Source of the DNA: Companilactobacillus heilongjiangensis
GTDB lineage: Bacteria; Bacillota; Bacilli; Lactobacillales; Lactobacillaceae
DNA length: 64,000 bases
Direction of reading: 5' to 3'
Assembly: GCF_000831645.3 (NCBI RefSeq)
Contig: NZ_CP012559.1
Location: forward strand, 186,001-250,000
Below are positions 9,401-17,411 of the stretch, piece after piece. The number at the start of each line of letters is the position of its first letter. Within the stretch, counting starts at the first letter, position 1. The notes under the pieces were generated by a model. The model did no database searches. It was not told where the DNA came from and worked only from the letters and a program-made list of their open reading frames with translations. Made by a program: the position numbers and the translations under genes.

Positions 9401-9714
9401 TTTATTTTCTTAAAATGAATAATTGGATAAAGAATTCTGCTGTTTTAAGTGGATCATAGCAAAGCCTGTAATGAATTTTCATATTTTGAACTTCAGTTTG
9501 TCTATAGTTAGTTTAATTCAACCTCTGACATTCATATAATTATATTTGTGTATATTATGATATGGGGCTCAATGCCTATTGTCAAAGGATTTTTCATCTG
9601 CTTGCCTAATAATTGGGTTAAAGATAGCAATATACATCATATTTGGCATTATTGGAATGATTTTGATTGTTACACATAAGTCTAAATTTAATTTTATCGG
9701 AATGTTCTAAAAGG
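9401..9714. other. Non-coding stretch with a possible gene remnant
   Basis: No complete gene is visible. On the plus strand about 9562-9710 is an open, strongly hydrophobic frame (contains IIFGIIGMILIV) without a start codon or ribosome site. It could be the tail of a decayed membrane-protein gene. Confidence 0.3.
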
Positions 9715-9743
9715 TTGATTTCAATTTCTTAATCTCATATAAT
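9715..9743 (+). promoter_or_regulatory. Strong sigma-A promoter of the small RNA
   Basis: TTGATT (9715-9720), a 17-bp spacer and a perfect TATAAT (9738-9743). No open reading frame of useful length follows before the terminator at 9821, so the product should be a short RNA. Confidence 0.75.
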
Positions 9744-9749
9744 AACAAA

Positions 9750-9848
9750 TGAAAAGAGACCACAGGAATGCGCTCCTGTAGCCTCAATCATCAGACGGAA
9801 AATGATTTACTAATGGGTAAGACTAATCTAAGTGATTAGTCTTTTTTT
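9750..9848 (+). ncRNA. Small RNA of about 100 nt, candidate type I antitoxin
   Basis: The transcript would start about 7 bases after the perfect -10 box and end at the T-run following GACTAATC/GATTAGTC (9821-9848). It contains a first hairpin ACAGGA...TCCTGT (9762-9779) and then the terminator hairpin. Its 3' half is antisense to the end of a minus-strand transcript carrying a 29-codon hydrophobic ORF (9836-9925). Converging transcripts that overlap at a shared terminator are the layout of par/fst-type and related Gram-positive type I toxin-antitoxin loci. The small RNA is well supported; the antitoxin role is inference. A 10-codon frame within it (9750-9782) is not considered a gene. Confidence 0.6.
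9821..9848 (+). terminator. Terminator of the small RNA
   Basis: GACTAATC TAAGT GATTAGTC followed by seven T. The reverse strand overlaps the stop codon of the candidate toxin ORF, so the same dyad lies at both 3' ends. Confidence 0.85.
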
Positions 9849-9925
9849 AGTGCCTTGGCTTTGATAAATATGAAATACGCTTTCGCCAAGTAATAAACAC
9901 TAATTGCAAACTCTAAGAGCTGCAA
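9836..9925 (-). CDS. Candidate small hydrophobic toxin peptide (type I TA)
   Basis: 29-codon frame starting at TTG (9925), preceded by GAAGGTG. It encodes a peptide with a central hydrophobic stretch (LEFAISVYYLAKAYFIFI) and a basic tail (KAKALKKD), the general form of short membrane toxins. A better ribosome site (GGAGG) lies further upstream near 9965 but drives a different frame, a 19-codon ORF starting at ATG 9972 that reads MEVYDLI before stopping. The pair looks like one holin-like toxin gene broken by a frameshift. I cannot name a family. Expression from the promoter near 10067-10096 would give a leader of more than 100 nt. Confidence that it is translated is low. Confidence 0.3.
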   Translation of the reverse strand: MQLLEFAISVYYLAKAYFIFIKAKALKKD

Positions 9926-10066
9926 AACCACACCTTCAATCTGATCCTTGTTATCAAGTCATACACCTCCATCAAAACGGAATAGGCGAGGGGTGTTGCA
10001 CCATTTAACTGGCTGACTAAAGTCAACAAAGATAGCAAGTCTTCGACAGCATGACTCTAGCCATAG

Positions 10067-10096
10067 TATATAGGGAATCGATTTTCCTTGTATCAA
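10067..10096 (-). promoter_or_regulatory. Minus-strand promoter facing the small RNA
   Basis: On the minus strand TTGATA (10091-10096), an 18-bp spacer and TATATA (10067-10072). The transcript would run left through a hairpin GTTGACTTTAGTCAGC (near 10009-10025), the GGAGG site and the candidate toxin frame. Confidence 0.5.
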
Positions 10097-10279
10097 AAAA
10101 TAAACGATAATTATAAAAAATCCCTGTACAATCTTTTATTGATTGCTGCAGGGATTTTGTGATTATTAGTCTAAATACTTAAAATTAGAAATCGTATGTG
10201 AATGATATTATATCGATTTTAAACGTTATTTATTAAAAGAGTAAAAAGCTATTGTATAGTAGTCACTCACAAAAACAAA

Positions 10280-10464
10280 TTAGTTGGAAGAGCTGAGAGT
10301 ATTCATTAGCCGCAAAAGTGGCGTTATGGCTTTAGCCATTACACCACCGGGCGTGTTGGAGACTTTCCGGTCTGTGGAAAGGCTTCAACCGAGGTTCGAG
10401 ACCGTACTTTGGCTCGGACCGTACCGCGCAGGAGATGAATACTCTCAGCTCTGGAAACGGCATA
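10280..10464 (+). repeat. Cloverleaf repeat copy 5, class A
   Basis: Complete forward copy; arms GCTGAGAGTATTCAT and ATGAATACTCTCAGC pair. Inner stem CTTTCC/GGAAAG. Its GGCATA-type end lies 13 bp downstream of the stop codon of the minus-strand DUF1002 gene, so it would be in that gene's 3' untranslated region. Confidence 0.92.
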
Positions 10465-10477
10465 CTTCAACAAACCA

Positions 10478-11422
10478 TTAGTTGAATAGACCGCTGAAGA
10501 ATGAAACGATACTGTCCCAAATTCTTTGTAGGAAGTTGCGGTTTTCTTGAGTGTTTAAGTTGTTGAAAACATTCTTAGCTTTACTCATGATATCGCTACT
10601 TAGTTTAGAAGCTTGTTCTTTGAAGTTTGAATTGTTCAAAGCTCCGGAATTCTTAATTTGGACCATCAAGTTAATAATCTGTGTTTTTTGATTGTCAGTG
10701 ATGATGTTTTGCAAATTGTTCTTTTGTAAGTTGTTATTTACAATTGTTGTAATTTGATTATTAGTGATGGTATCGCCTTTTTGAGCCATATCTGATTTGA
10801 TACCAGCAACGGCATTGTTTAATTGTTTATCAGAGTAGCCATCGGTACCTTTATTAGCATCAGTAATGCCACTCAAGACGCTCATTTCCTTTTGTGCAGC
10901 GTTAACTTGGCTTTGATTCAAGTTATCACCACTATTAGCGTAAGCGGCATAGATACCGGCTAGGGCACCAGATCCATCAATTGGTGTAGCTGATGTTACA
11001 TAGATATTAGCATCGCTGATACCGGCAGTGACGGCGGCATTACGATATTGGTCGGCTGTAATAGTTGTGATGTTGTTTTTACCATTATAGTCAACGATTT
11101 TAACGTTAATACCTGAACCGGATGAAGTCTTTTGAATCAAAGCAGATGACCAAACACCGGAATTACTTGTGAATGAGTTACCACTTGGATTCAAATACTT
11201 AACCAATGTGTCACCAGTTACGGTGATGGTCTTGTAACTACCATTGTTAATTTGTGAAGATAGGGCATTGATTGTCCCTTGACGTTGGTCGCTAGTTAAA
11301 GATGTTCCCAAAGTCATGACTGGTTGATCATTCAAATCATCAGCTTTAACGCTTTGTGCTGAGAAGATTCCCAGCGTGATTACAGATAATAAACCTAATA
11401 AAATAATATTTAACTTTTTCAA
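10478..11422 (-). CDS. Secreted DUF1002 (YpuA-family) protein
   Basis: 314-aa exported protein of unknown function. From the TTG at 11422 (GGAGG eight bases upstream) it opens with a classical signal peptide: KK, a hydrophobic core (NIILLGLLSVITLGIF) and a cleavage site near SVKA-DD. The remainder is the DUF1002 domain, rich in Asn, Gln, Thr and Ser and containing TITADQYRNAAVTAGI. The frame is open upstream to 11530, but that extension is basic and has no ribosome site. No cell-wall anchor is visible. No Rho-independent terminator was found right after it; repeat copy 5 is the first structure downstream. Confidence 0.85.
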   Translation of the reverse strand: MKKLNIILLGLLSVITLGIFSAQSVKADDLNDQPVMTLGTSLTSDQRQGTINALSSQINNGSYKTITVTGDTLVKYLNPSGNSFTSNSGVWSSALIQKTSSGSGINVKIVDYNGKNNITTITADQYRNAAVTAGISDANIYVTSATPIDGSGALAGIYAAYANSGDNLNQSQVNAAQKEMSVLSGITDANKGTDGYSDKQLNNAVAGIKSDMAQKGDTITNNQITTIVNNNLQKNNLQNIITDNQKTQIINLMVQIKNSGALNNSNFKEQASKLSSDIMSKAKNVFNNLNTQENRNFLQRIWDSIVSFFSGLFN

Positions 11423-11596
11423 GGTTATATCCTCCTTAAACCCAATTAAACCAAAAATGTGTGAAAATTTCGAGAAGTTCGCTAAATTTTTTCGGAAACT
11501 TAATCTCTGAAATGGTTTTTTCGTTGCCATTGTGCTATTCTGTAGGTTCTAGGATTACGCTTAAGTAATAAAATTAAAAGGATTAGGTGAAACACA

Positions 11597-12652
11597 ATGA
11601 AAATTGTCGTTCTTTCAGGTGGAAGAAGTACAGAAAGAAATGTTTCTTTATCTTCCGGAGTTAAAATCACCAACGCACTACGTAGCAAGGGTTATGAAGT
11701 CGCATACGTTGATTCATTTTTAGGTAAGGATGTTGATGAAGATAAGATTGACGATCTTTTTACAACTGAACCAGAGAGTGAAAGCAAACTTATCATTGAT
11801 GATGAAGTTTTAACTGATGAAAAAATCAATGCACTTCGTACCGATGGAACTCGTGGTCTTTTGGGCCGTAATGTTTTGAAAATTTGTCAACACGCCGATA
11901 TCGTCTACATGGGACTTCACGGTGAAGATGGCGAAAATGGTAAGATGCAAGCAGTATTTGATGTCTTTGATATTAGATATACAGGTAGTGGCTCACTTGC
12001 TTCAGGTCTTGCCATGGATAAGAAGTATTCTAAAGAAATTTTTGTTCAAGATAAGATTCCAACAGCTCAATATACAACAACTAAGACAGCTAAGATCTTG
12101 TCTGAAGATATTCCGTTCAACTATCCAATGGTAGTTAAACCATCAAACGGTGGTTCAAGTGTTGGTACACATATCGTTAGAAATGCGACTGAATTGAGAG
12201 AATCAGTGGCCGATGCTTTGAGATTTGATAGCGAAGTTTTGATTGAAGAATATATCAAGGGTCGCGAATTCTCAGTTGCCATCGTTGATGGATTAGTACT
12301 TCCAGCAGTCGAAGTTACCGTTGATACAGGTTGGTATGATTTCCAACACAAGTTCCAAGAAAACAATGTGACACATTTCATCACACCACCAGATAACTTG
12401 GATGATGAAATTCATGCTAAGATGCAAGCTTTGACAAAGAAGACTTTCGAATCATTAGGCATGAGCAATTATGGTCGTGTGGACTTCTTGTTACGTGACG
12501 GTCAATTGTACGTCATGGAAGCAAACACTTTGCCAGGTATGACACCGTTGTCATTGATGCCAAGAGAAGCAGAAGCTGCCGGCATTTCATACCCTGACTT
12601 ATGTGAAAGAATCATTAAGAGTAAAGTTAAGTATTACGAAAATCGTCAATAG
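11597..12652 (+). CDS. ddl: D-alanine--D-alanine (D-lactate) ligase
   Basis: ATP-grasp ligase of 351 aa that makes the terminal dipeptide or depsipeptide of peptidoglycan precursors. Visible features are the N-terminal VVLSGGRSTERNVS substrate loop with Glu13, the ATP-grasp core (MVVKPSNGGSSVG, 178-190; EEYIKGREFSV, 217-227), the omega loop and the Mg2+-binding VMEANTLPG near the end. In the omega loop the residue equivalent to Tyr216 of E. coli DdlB is Phe253 (DFQHKF). In lactobacilli and Leuconostoc this substitution goes with D-Ala-D-Lac synthesis and intrinsic vancomycin resistance. Start ATG with AGGTG upstream. Confidence 0.95.
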   Translation: MKIVVLSGGRSTERNVSLSSGVKITNALRSKGYEVAYVDSFLGKDVDEDKIDDLFTTEPESESKLIIDDEVLTDEKINALRTDGTRGLLGRNVLKICQHADIVYMGLHGEDGENGKMQAVFDVFDIRYTGSGSLASGLAMDKKYSKEIFVQDKIPTAQYTTTKTAKILSEDIPFNYPMVVKPSNGGSSVGTHIVRNATELRESVADALRFDSEVLIEEYIKGREFSVAIVDGLVLPAVEVTVDTGWYDFQHKFQENNVTHFITPPDNLDDEIHAKMQALTKKTFESLGMSNYGRVDFLLRDGQLYVMEANTLPGMTPLSLMPREAEAAGISYPDLCERIIKSKVKYYENRQ

Positions 12653-12666
12653 TTGTTTTATTTTTT

Positions 12667-12699
12667 AGGCATGTCCTGTGATGGGATATGTCTTTTTTG
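12667..12699 (+). terminator. Terminator of ddl
   Basis: AGGCATGTCC and GGGATATGTCT form a stem followed by a T-run, directly after ddl and just before repeat copy 6. Confidence 0.8.
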
Positions 12700-12702
12700 T
12701 TT

Positions 12703-12885
12703 GCCGCTTCCGGTTTACAGTGATTTTTGCCTGCTGTGAGACCGGTGCGAGCCAGGGTCTCGCGCCTCGATTTTGAGCTTTGCAAAAACCGCAAATCTCA
12801 AAATACGTCAGTGGTGTAAGAAAGGAAAACCACCTTTCTAACGCCACTTTCACTGCGGGCAAAATCACTGTAAACCTCCAGCTAA
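12703..12885 (-). repeat. Cloverleaf repeat copy 6, class B
   Basis: Complete reverse copy. Arms TTTACAGTGATTTTTGCC and GGCAAAATCACTGTAAA pair. Head-to-head partner of copy 7 (class A). Confidence 0.9.
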
Positions 12886-12990
12886 TGGGTTGCTGTAGTT
12901 TAATAGTTATATATGAATGTCAATTGAATGAAAATCTTAGAATCAATCATAATGGGATATATATACGAACATTTTTAATAGGAAAATAGG
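12886..12990. other. AT-rich spacer of the copy 6/7 pair
   Basis: About 105 bp with no gene, palindrome or promoter that stands out. Confidence 0.4.
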
Positions 12991-13172
12991 TTAGTCGGAG
13001 GAGCTGATAGTATTTACCCGCTGTGGGTGTGGCGTTATGGCTTTAGCCATTACACCACCGGGCGTGTTTGGAGACTTACCGAACTGTGGTAAGGCTTCAA
13101 ACCGAGATTCGAGACCGTATTCTGGCTCGGATCGGTCCGCATAGCAGGTGAATACTATCAGCTCCGGAGATG
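12991..13172 (+). repeat. Cloverleaf repeat copy 7, class A
   Basis: Complete forward copy. Arms GAGCTGATAGTATTTACC and GGTGAATACTATCAGCTC pair; inner stem CTTACC/GGTAAG. It lies upstream of the first L-HicDH gene with the GGCATA-type end towards that gene. Confidence 0.9.
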
Positions 13173-13283
13173 GATTAATTCCCATATTACCAACGATGGT
13201 AGCGCTTTGGATATTGGTTATCTTTAGTGTATGATGTTATATGGAAGTTATTTAAAAATCTTTGATTGCGAGGAATTTTATTT

Positions 13284-14195
13284 ATGACTAGAAAAATAGG
13301 AATTATCGGTATGGGTAATGTTGGTGCTGCATGTGCTCACTACATTGTTGCTGGTGGTTTTGTCGATGATTTAGTTTTGATTGACAAGAATGAAAAGAAA
13401 GTTAAGGCTGATGCATTGGATTTTGAAGATGCTATGGCCAATTTGCCATACCATACTAATATTTTTGTAAATGATTATTCTCAATTGGATGATGCTGATA
13501 TTATTATTTCTGCTGTTGGTCACATCAAGTTGATTGGTGGAGATCATCCTAACCGTTTTGGCGAATTGAAGCCAACTGGTGATTCAGTGACTGAGGTTGC
13601 CGAAAAGATCAAACAAACTAAGTTTAACGGTATTATGGTTGTTATCAGTAACCCTAATGATGTTATGACTTCAATGTATCAACAAGTTCTTGGTTTCCCT
13701 AAGGAACGTGTTATCGGAACTGGTACTTTGCTAGATTCAGCTCGAATGAAACGTGCTGTTGGTAAAGCATTCTCTGTTGACCCTCGTTCAGTTTCTGGCT
13801 ACAACTTGGGTGAGCATGGTAATTCACAATTTACTGCTTGGTCAACTGTTAAAGTTATGGATAAACCAGTCGAGAAATTGGCTAAAGATTCAGGACTTGA
13901 TTTGGACCAAATTAACGAAGATGTTCGTATGGGTGGATTTACAGTCTTTGATGGTAAAGGTTATACCAACTACGGTATTTCAACCGCTGCTGTAAGATTG
14001 TCGTTAGCAATTTTGAATGATGCTCATATCGAATTGCCAGTTTCTAATTTCCGTGAAGAATATGGCGTTTATCTTTCATATCCAGCAATCGTTGGTCGTG
14101 AAGGTATTTTGAAGCAATTACAATTGGATTTGCCACAAGCTGAGTTGGATAAGTTGCAAGAATCAGCTGATTATATTAAGAAAAATATTAAATAG
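13284..14195 (+). CDS. L-2-hydroxyisocaproate dehydrogenase / L-LDH-like, copy 1
   Basis: NAD-dependent L-2-hydroxyacid dehydrogenase of 303 aa. It reduces branched or straight-chain 2-oxo acids, and the closest pattern known to me is Weissella confusa L-HicDH. Seen: Rossmann loop GMGNVGAACA, Asp at the end of strand 2 (VLIDKNEKK), ISNPNDV, GTGTLLDSARM and the catalytic GEHGNSQF. ATG 13284 is chosen because GAGGA lies upstream. About two thirds of residues match copy 2 at 16113. Transcription ends at a strong terminator. It probably recycles NADH and helps amino-acid catabolism. Confidence 0.9.
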   Translation: MTRKIGIIGMGNVGAACAHYIVAGGFVDDLVLIDKNEKKVKADALDFEDAMANLPYHTNIFVNDYSQLDDADIIISAVGHIKLIGGDHPNRFGELKPTGDSVTEVAEKIKQTKFNGIMVVISNPNDVMTSMYQQVLGFPKERVIGTGTLLDSARMKRAVGKAFSVDPRSVSGYNLGEHGNSQFTAWSTVKVMDKPVEKLAKDSGLDLDQINEDVRMGGFTVFDGKGYTNYGISTAAVRLSLAILNDAHIELPVSNFREEYGVYLSYPAIVGREGILKQLQLDLPQAELDKLQESADYIKKNIK

Positions 14196-14213
14196 AATGA
14201 AATTAAACGACAT

Positions 14214-14240
14214 TTCTTAATTGAGATGTCGTTTTTATTT
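14214..14240 (+). terminator. Terminator of L-HicDH copy 1
   Basis: AACGACATTTC TTAATT GAGATGTCGTT followed by T-rich DNA. Confidence 0.9.
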
Positions 14241-14318
14241 TATTTGCAAAATAAGGTATTTAAATTATTTATTTCAGGATAAAATGGTGTAGTTACGATT
14301 AATGAGGTAAAAGTCTTA

Positions 14319-14414
14319 ATGGTTAAGACGTTAACAGAATCAGAAATAGAAGGAGATTTAAATATTGACTGGGGAATTGAATACTCAAAGATTCACGATG
14401 GATGCATTCTTTAA
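14319..14414 (+). CDS. Possible 31-codon leader peptide overlapping the DUF262 gene
   Basis: ATG at 14319 with GAGGT upstream at good spacing opens a 31-codon acidic frame (MVKTLTESEIEGD...). It overlaps the first 50 bases of the DUF262 gene in another frame and contains that gene's ribosome site. It may be a translational coupling leader or a chance frame. Confidence 0.3.
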   Translation: MVKTLTESEIEGDLNIDWGIEYSKIHDGCIL

Positions 14415-15981
14415 GGAGTTTGGGAACTTGCAAGTTCCACTCTATCAACGTGGCTATGATTGGCAAACTAATCAAGTTGATGAAATGATGGATGATTTGT
14501 CCGAAGTTATTGACGAAAAACAAGATGCTCACTTTTTTGGATTAATAGTTTTAAATAGTGATGCGCAAGATAAAAAGAAATACGTGATTGACGGTCAACA
14601 ACGTATAACGACTAGTTTTATATTTTTGGCAGTAGTAAGAAATGAATTTTCGAAATTGAATGAAAAATATGATGATGCTAGAGCACAGCTAAGGGCTGAT
14701 GATCTTCAAGATAATTATTTTGGAGAAAGAGGAAGTTATCGCTTTGGGCAAAGTAAAGATTTAAACGATTATTTTGAACGCAACATTATGAATAAGAACA
14801 CCTTTAGTGATGAGTTATCTAGTAAACAATCATCTGAAAAGAATGTTTTTCATACCTACGATACAATTAGAAAATGGGTTAATGGAAAATTAAGTGAAGA
14901 GCAACAACCTAATGAAAAGGTTAAATTGTTGTATAGAATTCTAAATAGTTTTTTGGAAAACTTCTATGTAATTACACTATCAACCACTAGTCGATCAGAT
15001 GCCTTTGTTATATTTGAAACATTGAATGATAGAGGAACTGAGCTAAGTGCCAGTGATTTATTAAAGAATCATCTTTTGAGAATATCCGGGGATGACATTG
15101 ATGAAGTGAAGAAATACTGGGACTTAATGGTAGATTCATTGAATGGTGGAGCTAAGAATGTAACTAAATTTGTAAGATCATATTGGAATTCGAAAAATGA
15201 TTTTACGACAGAAAAGCTTTTGTATAAGAAAATTTATACAAAGGTTCAGAATCGTGCAGATGCTAAAAGTCTTATCGTTAGTTTGAACAATCTGGCCCCT
15301 GTATATAGTGCGATATCAGAACCAAAAACAACAGAATACTTTTCTAATGCGGAATTGAATAAAGAATTAATTGCTCTGTCAGATTTTGGGGTTAAAACAT
15401 ATTATCCGGTTATTCTGGCCCTAAGTGAAAATGGTTATAGCGATTCCGATATTTTAAAAGTTGTTCATAAGATAATTTCATTTGTCGTTAGAAACTTTAC
15501 TATTGGTGGCTTGGTTGCTAACAAATATGAAAAGACCTTTTCTAAAATTGCTATTGATATAAATAAGGGAACGTATGGATCAATAGACGATATTAATAGC
15601 GATATTTCTAAGGACACAGTTCCAGATGAGAAATTTAGAGTAGATTTTGAACAAGCACAAGTTAAAACTGAAAAAGCAAGTAAGCATATATTGGCGGATA
15701 TTTTCTATTCAAACGAAATCGAAAAAATTGATATGGATAATGTAAAGGTTATTAATATCAATAAGAATATAAATGATCCCGATTCACTTGGTAACAAAGT
15801 TTTAGTTACTAAAAACGAGTCTGGTAGGATTAAACAATCACCAGGACTTAAATTTGATATTTTAAGAGAATCCAAATTCAGTTATACAAGAAAAATGGCT
15901 GAGAATCCCGATATTACTGAGGATGAGGTCAAAAAAGTTCAAGCAGAAAACGCAGATTATGCGGTATCTTTCTGGAAGTAA
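14365..15981 (+). CDS. DUF262 (GmrSD/ParB-like) protein with degenerate C-terminal domain
   Basis: 538-aa protein. The N-terminal DUF262 domain carries VPLYQRGYDW (24-33) and VIDGQQRITT (74-83), the DGQQR-type motif of this ParB/Srx-like nucleotide-binding fold found in GmrS, SspE and BrxU-type anti-phage proteins. The C-terminal part keeps the layout of a DUF1524 domain (SLGNKVLVTKNESG ... VSFWK), but the usual EHIxPQ His-Asn-His core cannot be seen, so nuclease activity is doubtful. It starts with TTG, supported by GAAGGAG nine bases before. It is a single gene between two L-HicDH paralogues, flanked by terminators. A defence role is inferred from the family only. Confidence 0.8.
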   Translation: MTGELNTQRFTMDAFFKEFGNLQVPLYQRGYDWQTNQVDEMMDDLSEVIDEKQDAHFFGLIVLNSDAQDKKKYVIDGQQRITTSFIFLAVVRNEFSKLNEKYDDARAQLRADDLQDNYFGERGSYRFGQSKDLNDYFERNIMNKNTFSDELSSKQSSEKNVFHTYDTIRKWVNGKLSEEQQPNEKVKLLYRILNSFLENFYVITLSTTSRSDAFVIFETLNDRGTELSASDLLKNHLLRISGDDIDEVKKYWDLMVDSLNGGAKNVTKFVRSYWNSKNDFTTEKLLYKKIYTKVQNRADAKSLIVSLNNLAPVYSAISEPKTTEYFSNAELNKELIALSDFGVKTYYPVILALSENGYSDSDILKVVHKIISFVVRNFTIGGLVANKYEKTFSKIAIDINKGTYGSIDDINSDISKDTVPDEKFRVDFEQAQVKTEKASKHILADIFYSNEIEKIDMDNVKVININKNINDPDSLGNKVLVTKNESGRIKQSPGLKFDILRESKFSYTRKMAENPDITEDEVKKVQAENADYAVSFWK

Positions 15982-15992
15982 GAATGAATAAA

Positions 15993-16025
15993 AACGGCAT
16001 TTCGCATAGGAATGCCGCTTTTTTT
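15993..16025 (+). terminator. Terminator of the DUF262 gene
   Basis: ACGGCATT TCGCATAG GAATGCCG stem followed by a T-run. Confidence 0.9.
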
Positions 16026-16112
16026 ATGAAAAAATAAGATTATTAATTAATTTTTAATGAAATTAGAGTATAATGGCAACTACAACTTATTTTGAACTGA
16101 GAGGTAGATTAT

Positions 16113-17051
16113 ATGACAAGAAAAGTAGCAATTATCGGAACAGGTAATGTTGGGGCAGCCTGTGCGCATTATATCGTTAGCAGTGGTTTTGTAGACGATT
16201 TAGTAATGATTGATATTAATGAGAAAAAGGTTAAAGCAGATGCTTTAGACTTTGAAGATGCGATGGCAAATTTGCCGCTCCATACTAATGTTTTTGTTAA
16301 TGATTACTCTCAATTGGACGACACAGATGTAATTATTTCTGCCGTTGGTAATATTAAATTGCAAGATCGAGTTAAACCTGACCGATTCGCTGAATTGGAT
16401 TTCACAAGTAAGGCAGTTATCGATGTTGCTACTAAAATTAAAGCAACTAAATTTGATGGAAAAATCGTGGTAATCAGCAATCCTAACGATGTCATGGTTT
16501 CTATTTATCAAAAAATTACTGGGTTACCAAAAGCTCATGTCATGGGGACAGGAACTTTGTTGGATTCAGCTAGAATGAAACGTGCTGTTGGGGCAGCTTT
16601 GAACGTTGATCCTCGCTCTGTGCAAGGTTATAACTTGGGTGAACACGGTAATTCACAATTTACTGCTTGGTCAACCGTCAAAGTTTTGGACCATTCAATC
16701 GCTGAATTAGCTGAAAAAGATGGCTTGGATCTTGATAAATTGAATGAAGACATTAGAATGGGTGGTTTCACTGTCTTTAGTGGTAAGAAATATACCAATT
16801 ATGGTATTTCAACTGCGGCCGTTAAACTAACCTTGGCAATTTTAAATGATGCTTATATTGAATTGCCAGTTTCTAACTTCCGTGAAGAATATGGTGTTTA
16901 CTTATCATATCCAGTTATTGTTGGCCGTGATGGGATTGAACAACAGATTCAATTGAACCTTCCTCAAGAGGAATTAGATAAACTTCAATATTCAGCTGAT
17001 TATATTAAGAGTAAATTGCCTGAAGAATTTAAAGAAACCGCAGTGGATTAA
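16113..17051 (+). CDS. L-2-hydroxyisocaproate dehydrogenase / L-LDH-like, copy 2
   Basis: 312-aa paralogue of the enzyme at 13284 with the same motifs (GTGNVGAACA, ISNPNDV, GEHGNSQF). It differs mainly in the substrate loop, which here reads NIKLQDRVKPDRFAEL as in classic L-HicDH; copy 1 has HIKLIGGDHPNRFGEL. The two may therefore prefer different 2-oxo acids. ATG with AGAGGT upstream, and a TATAAT at about 16070 gives it its own promoter. Ends at a strong terminator. Confidence 0.9.
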   Translation: MTRKVAIIGTGNVGAACAHYIVSSGFVDDLVMIDINEKKVKADALDFEDAMANLPLHTNVFVNDYSQLDDTDVIISAVGNIKLQDRVKPDRFAELDFTSKAVIDVATKIKATKFDGKIVVISNPNDVMVSIYQKITGLPKAHVMGTGTLLDSARMKRAVGAALNVDPRSVQGYNLGEHGNSQFTAWSTVKVLDHSIAELAEKDGLDLDKLNEDIRMGGFTVFSGKKYTNYGISTAAVKLTLAILNDAYIELPVSNFREEYGVYLSYPVIVGRDGIEQQIQLNLPQEELDKLQYSADYIKSKLPEEFKETAVD

Positions 17052-17104
17052 ATATTCAATTAGTATAGGAAGAAATAATCAAAAAACACAAAATAATTAA
17101 CAGT

Positions 17105-17137
17105 AAGAACGCAGCCGTAACGCTACGTTCTTTTTTT
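17105..17137 (+). terminator. Terminator of L-HicDH copy 2
   Basis: AGAACGCAGC CGTAAC GCTACGTTCT followed by a run of T. Confidence 0.9.
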
Positions 17138-17206
17138 GTATCCCTGGTATATATAACGCCATAGGTATTTAGCATGACATTAATGAAAAAAGAATATACA
17201 TTTGAA

Positions 17207-17225
17207 AAATTGGTTAGACCAATTT
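17207..17225. promoter_or_regulatory. GntR/NagR-type operator
   Basis: Near-perfect dyad AAATTGGTTAGACCAATTT. It resembles the TGGTATAGACCA-type boxes bound by NagR/DasR/YvoA regulators. It lies 180 bp upstream of the GntR gene, and a related box sits before the second nagA. Confidence 0.6.
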
Positions 17226-17346
17226 TTAACTGGTATCTTTTCGATAAGGTATCGTAAAAAGTACCACTTGGATTTGGAACTGTTAAAGCCCGTGGTATCA
17301 TTGATTTAACATAAAAAACCACCGCAAAACCGGTCTATCCCAGTTG

Positions 17347-17375
17347 TTGTCTTATGTACTGGAACCGTATACAAT
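17347..17375 (+). promoter_or_regulatory. Promoter of the GntR-PTS block
   Basis: TTGTCT (17347-17352), 17-bp spacer, TACAAT (17370-17375). Confidence 0.6.
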
Positions 17376-17383
17376 GGTCTTGT

Positions 17384-17395
17384 GGTTGATACCAG
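17384..17395. promoter_or_regulatory. Second candidate GntR operator
   Basis: TGGTTGATACCA, with TGGT/ACCA half sites, just after the -10 box, where a bound repressor would block transcription and give autoregulation. Confidence 0.45.
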
Positions 17396-17411
17396 AAAGG
17401 ATTCGATTCGT

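Noticed and set aside
9750-9782. 10-codon ORF inside the small RNA
   Set aside because: It has no ribosome site and covers the first hairpin; the transcript is better explained as non-coding.
10284-10481. Open frames of 60-117 codons inside cloverleaf repeats (also at 12991, 24443, 33611, 35136, 37803, 38354, 60494, 62056)
   Set aside because: They follow the repeat sequence, appear in many frames of different copies with similar residues, have no ribosome site and cross both arms; they are by-products of GC-richer repeats.
17056-17322. 88-codon minus-strand frame between hicDH copy 2 and the GntR gene
   Set aside because: It runs through a terminator and the operator region, has no ribosome site and no recognisable protein features.
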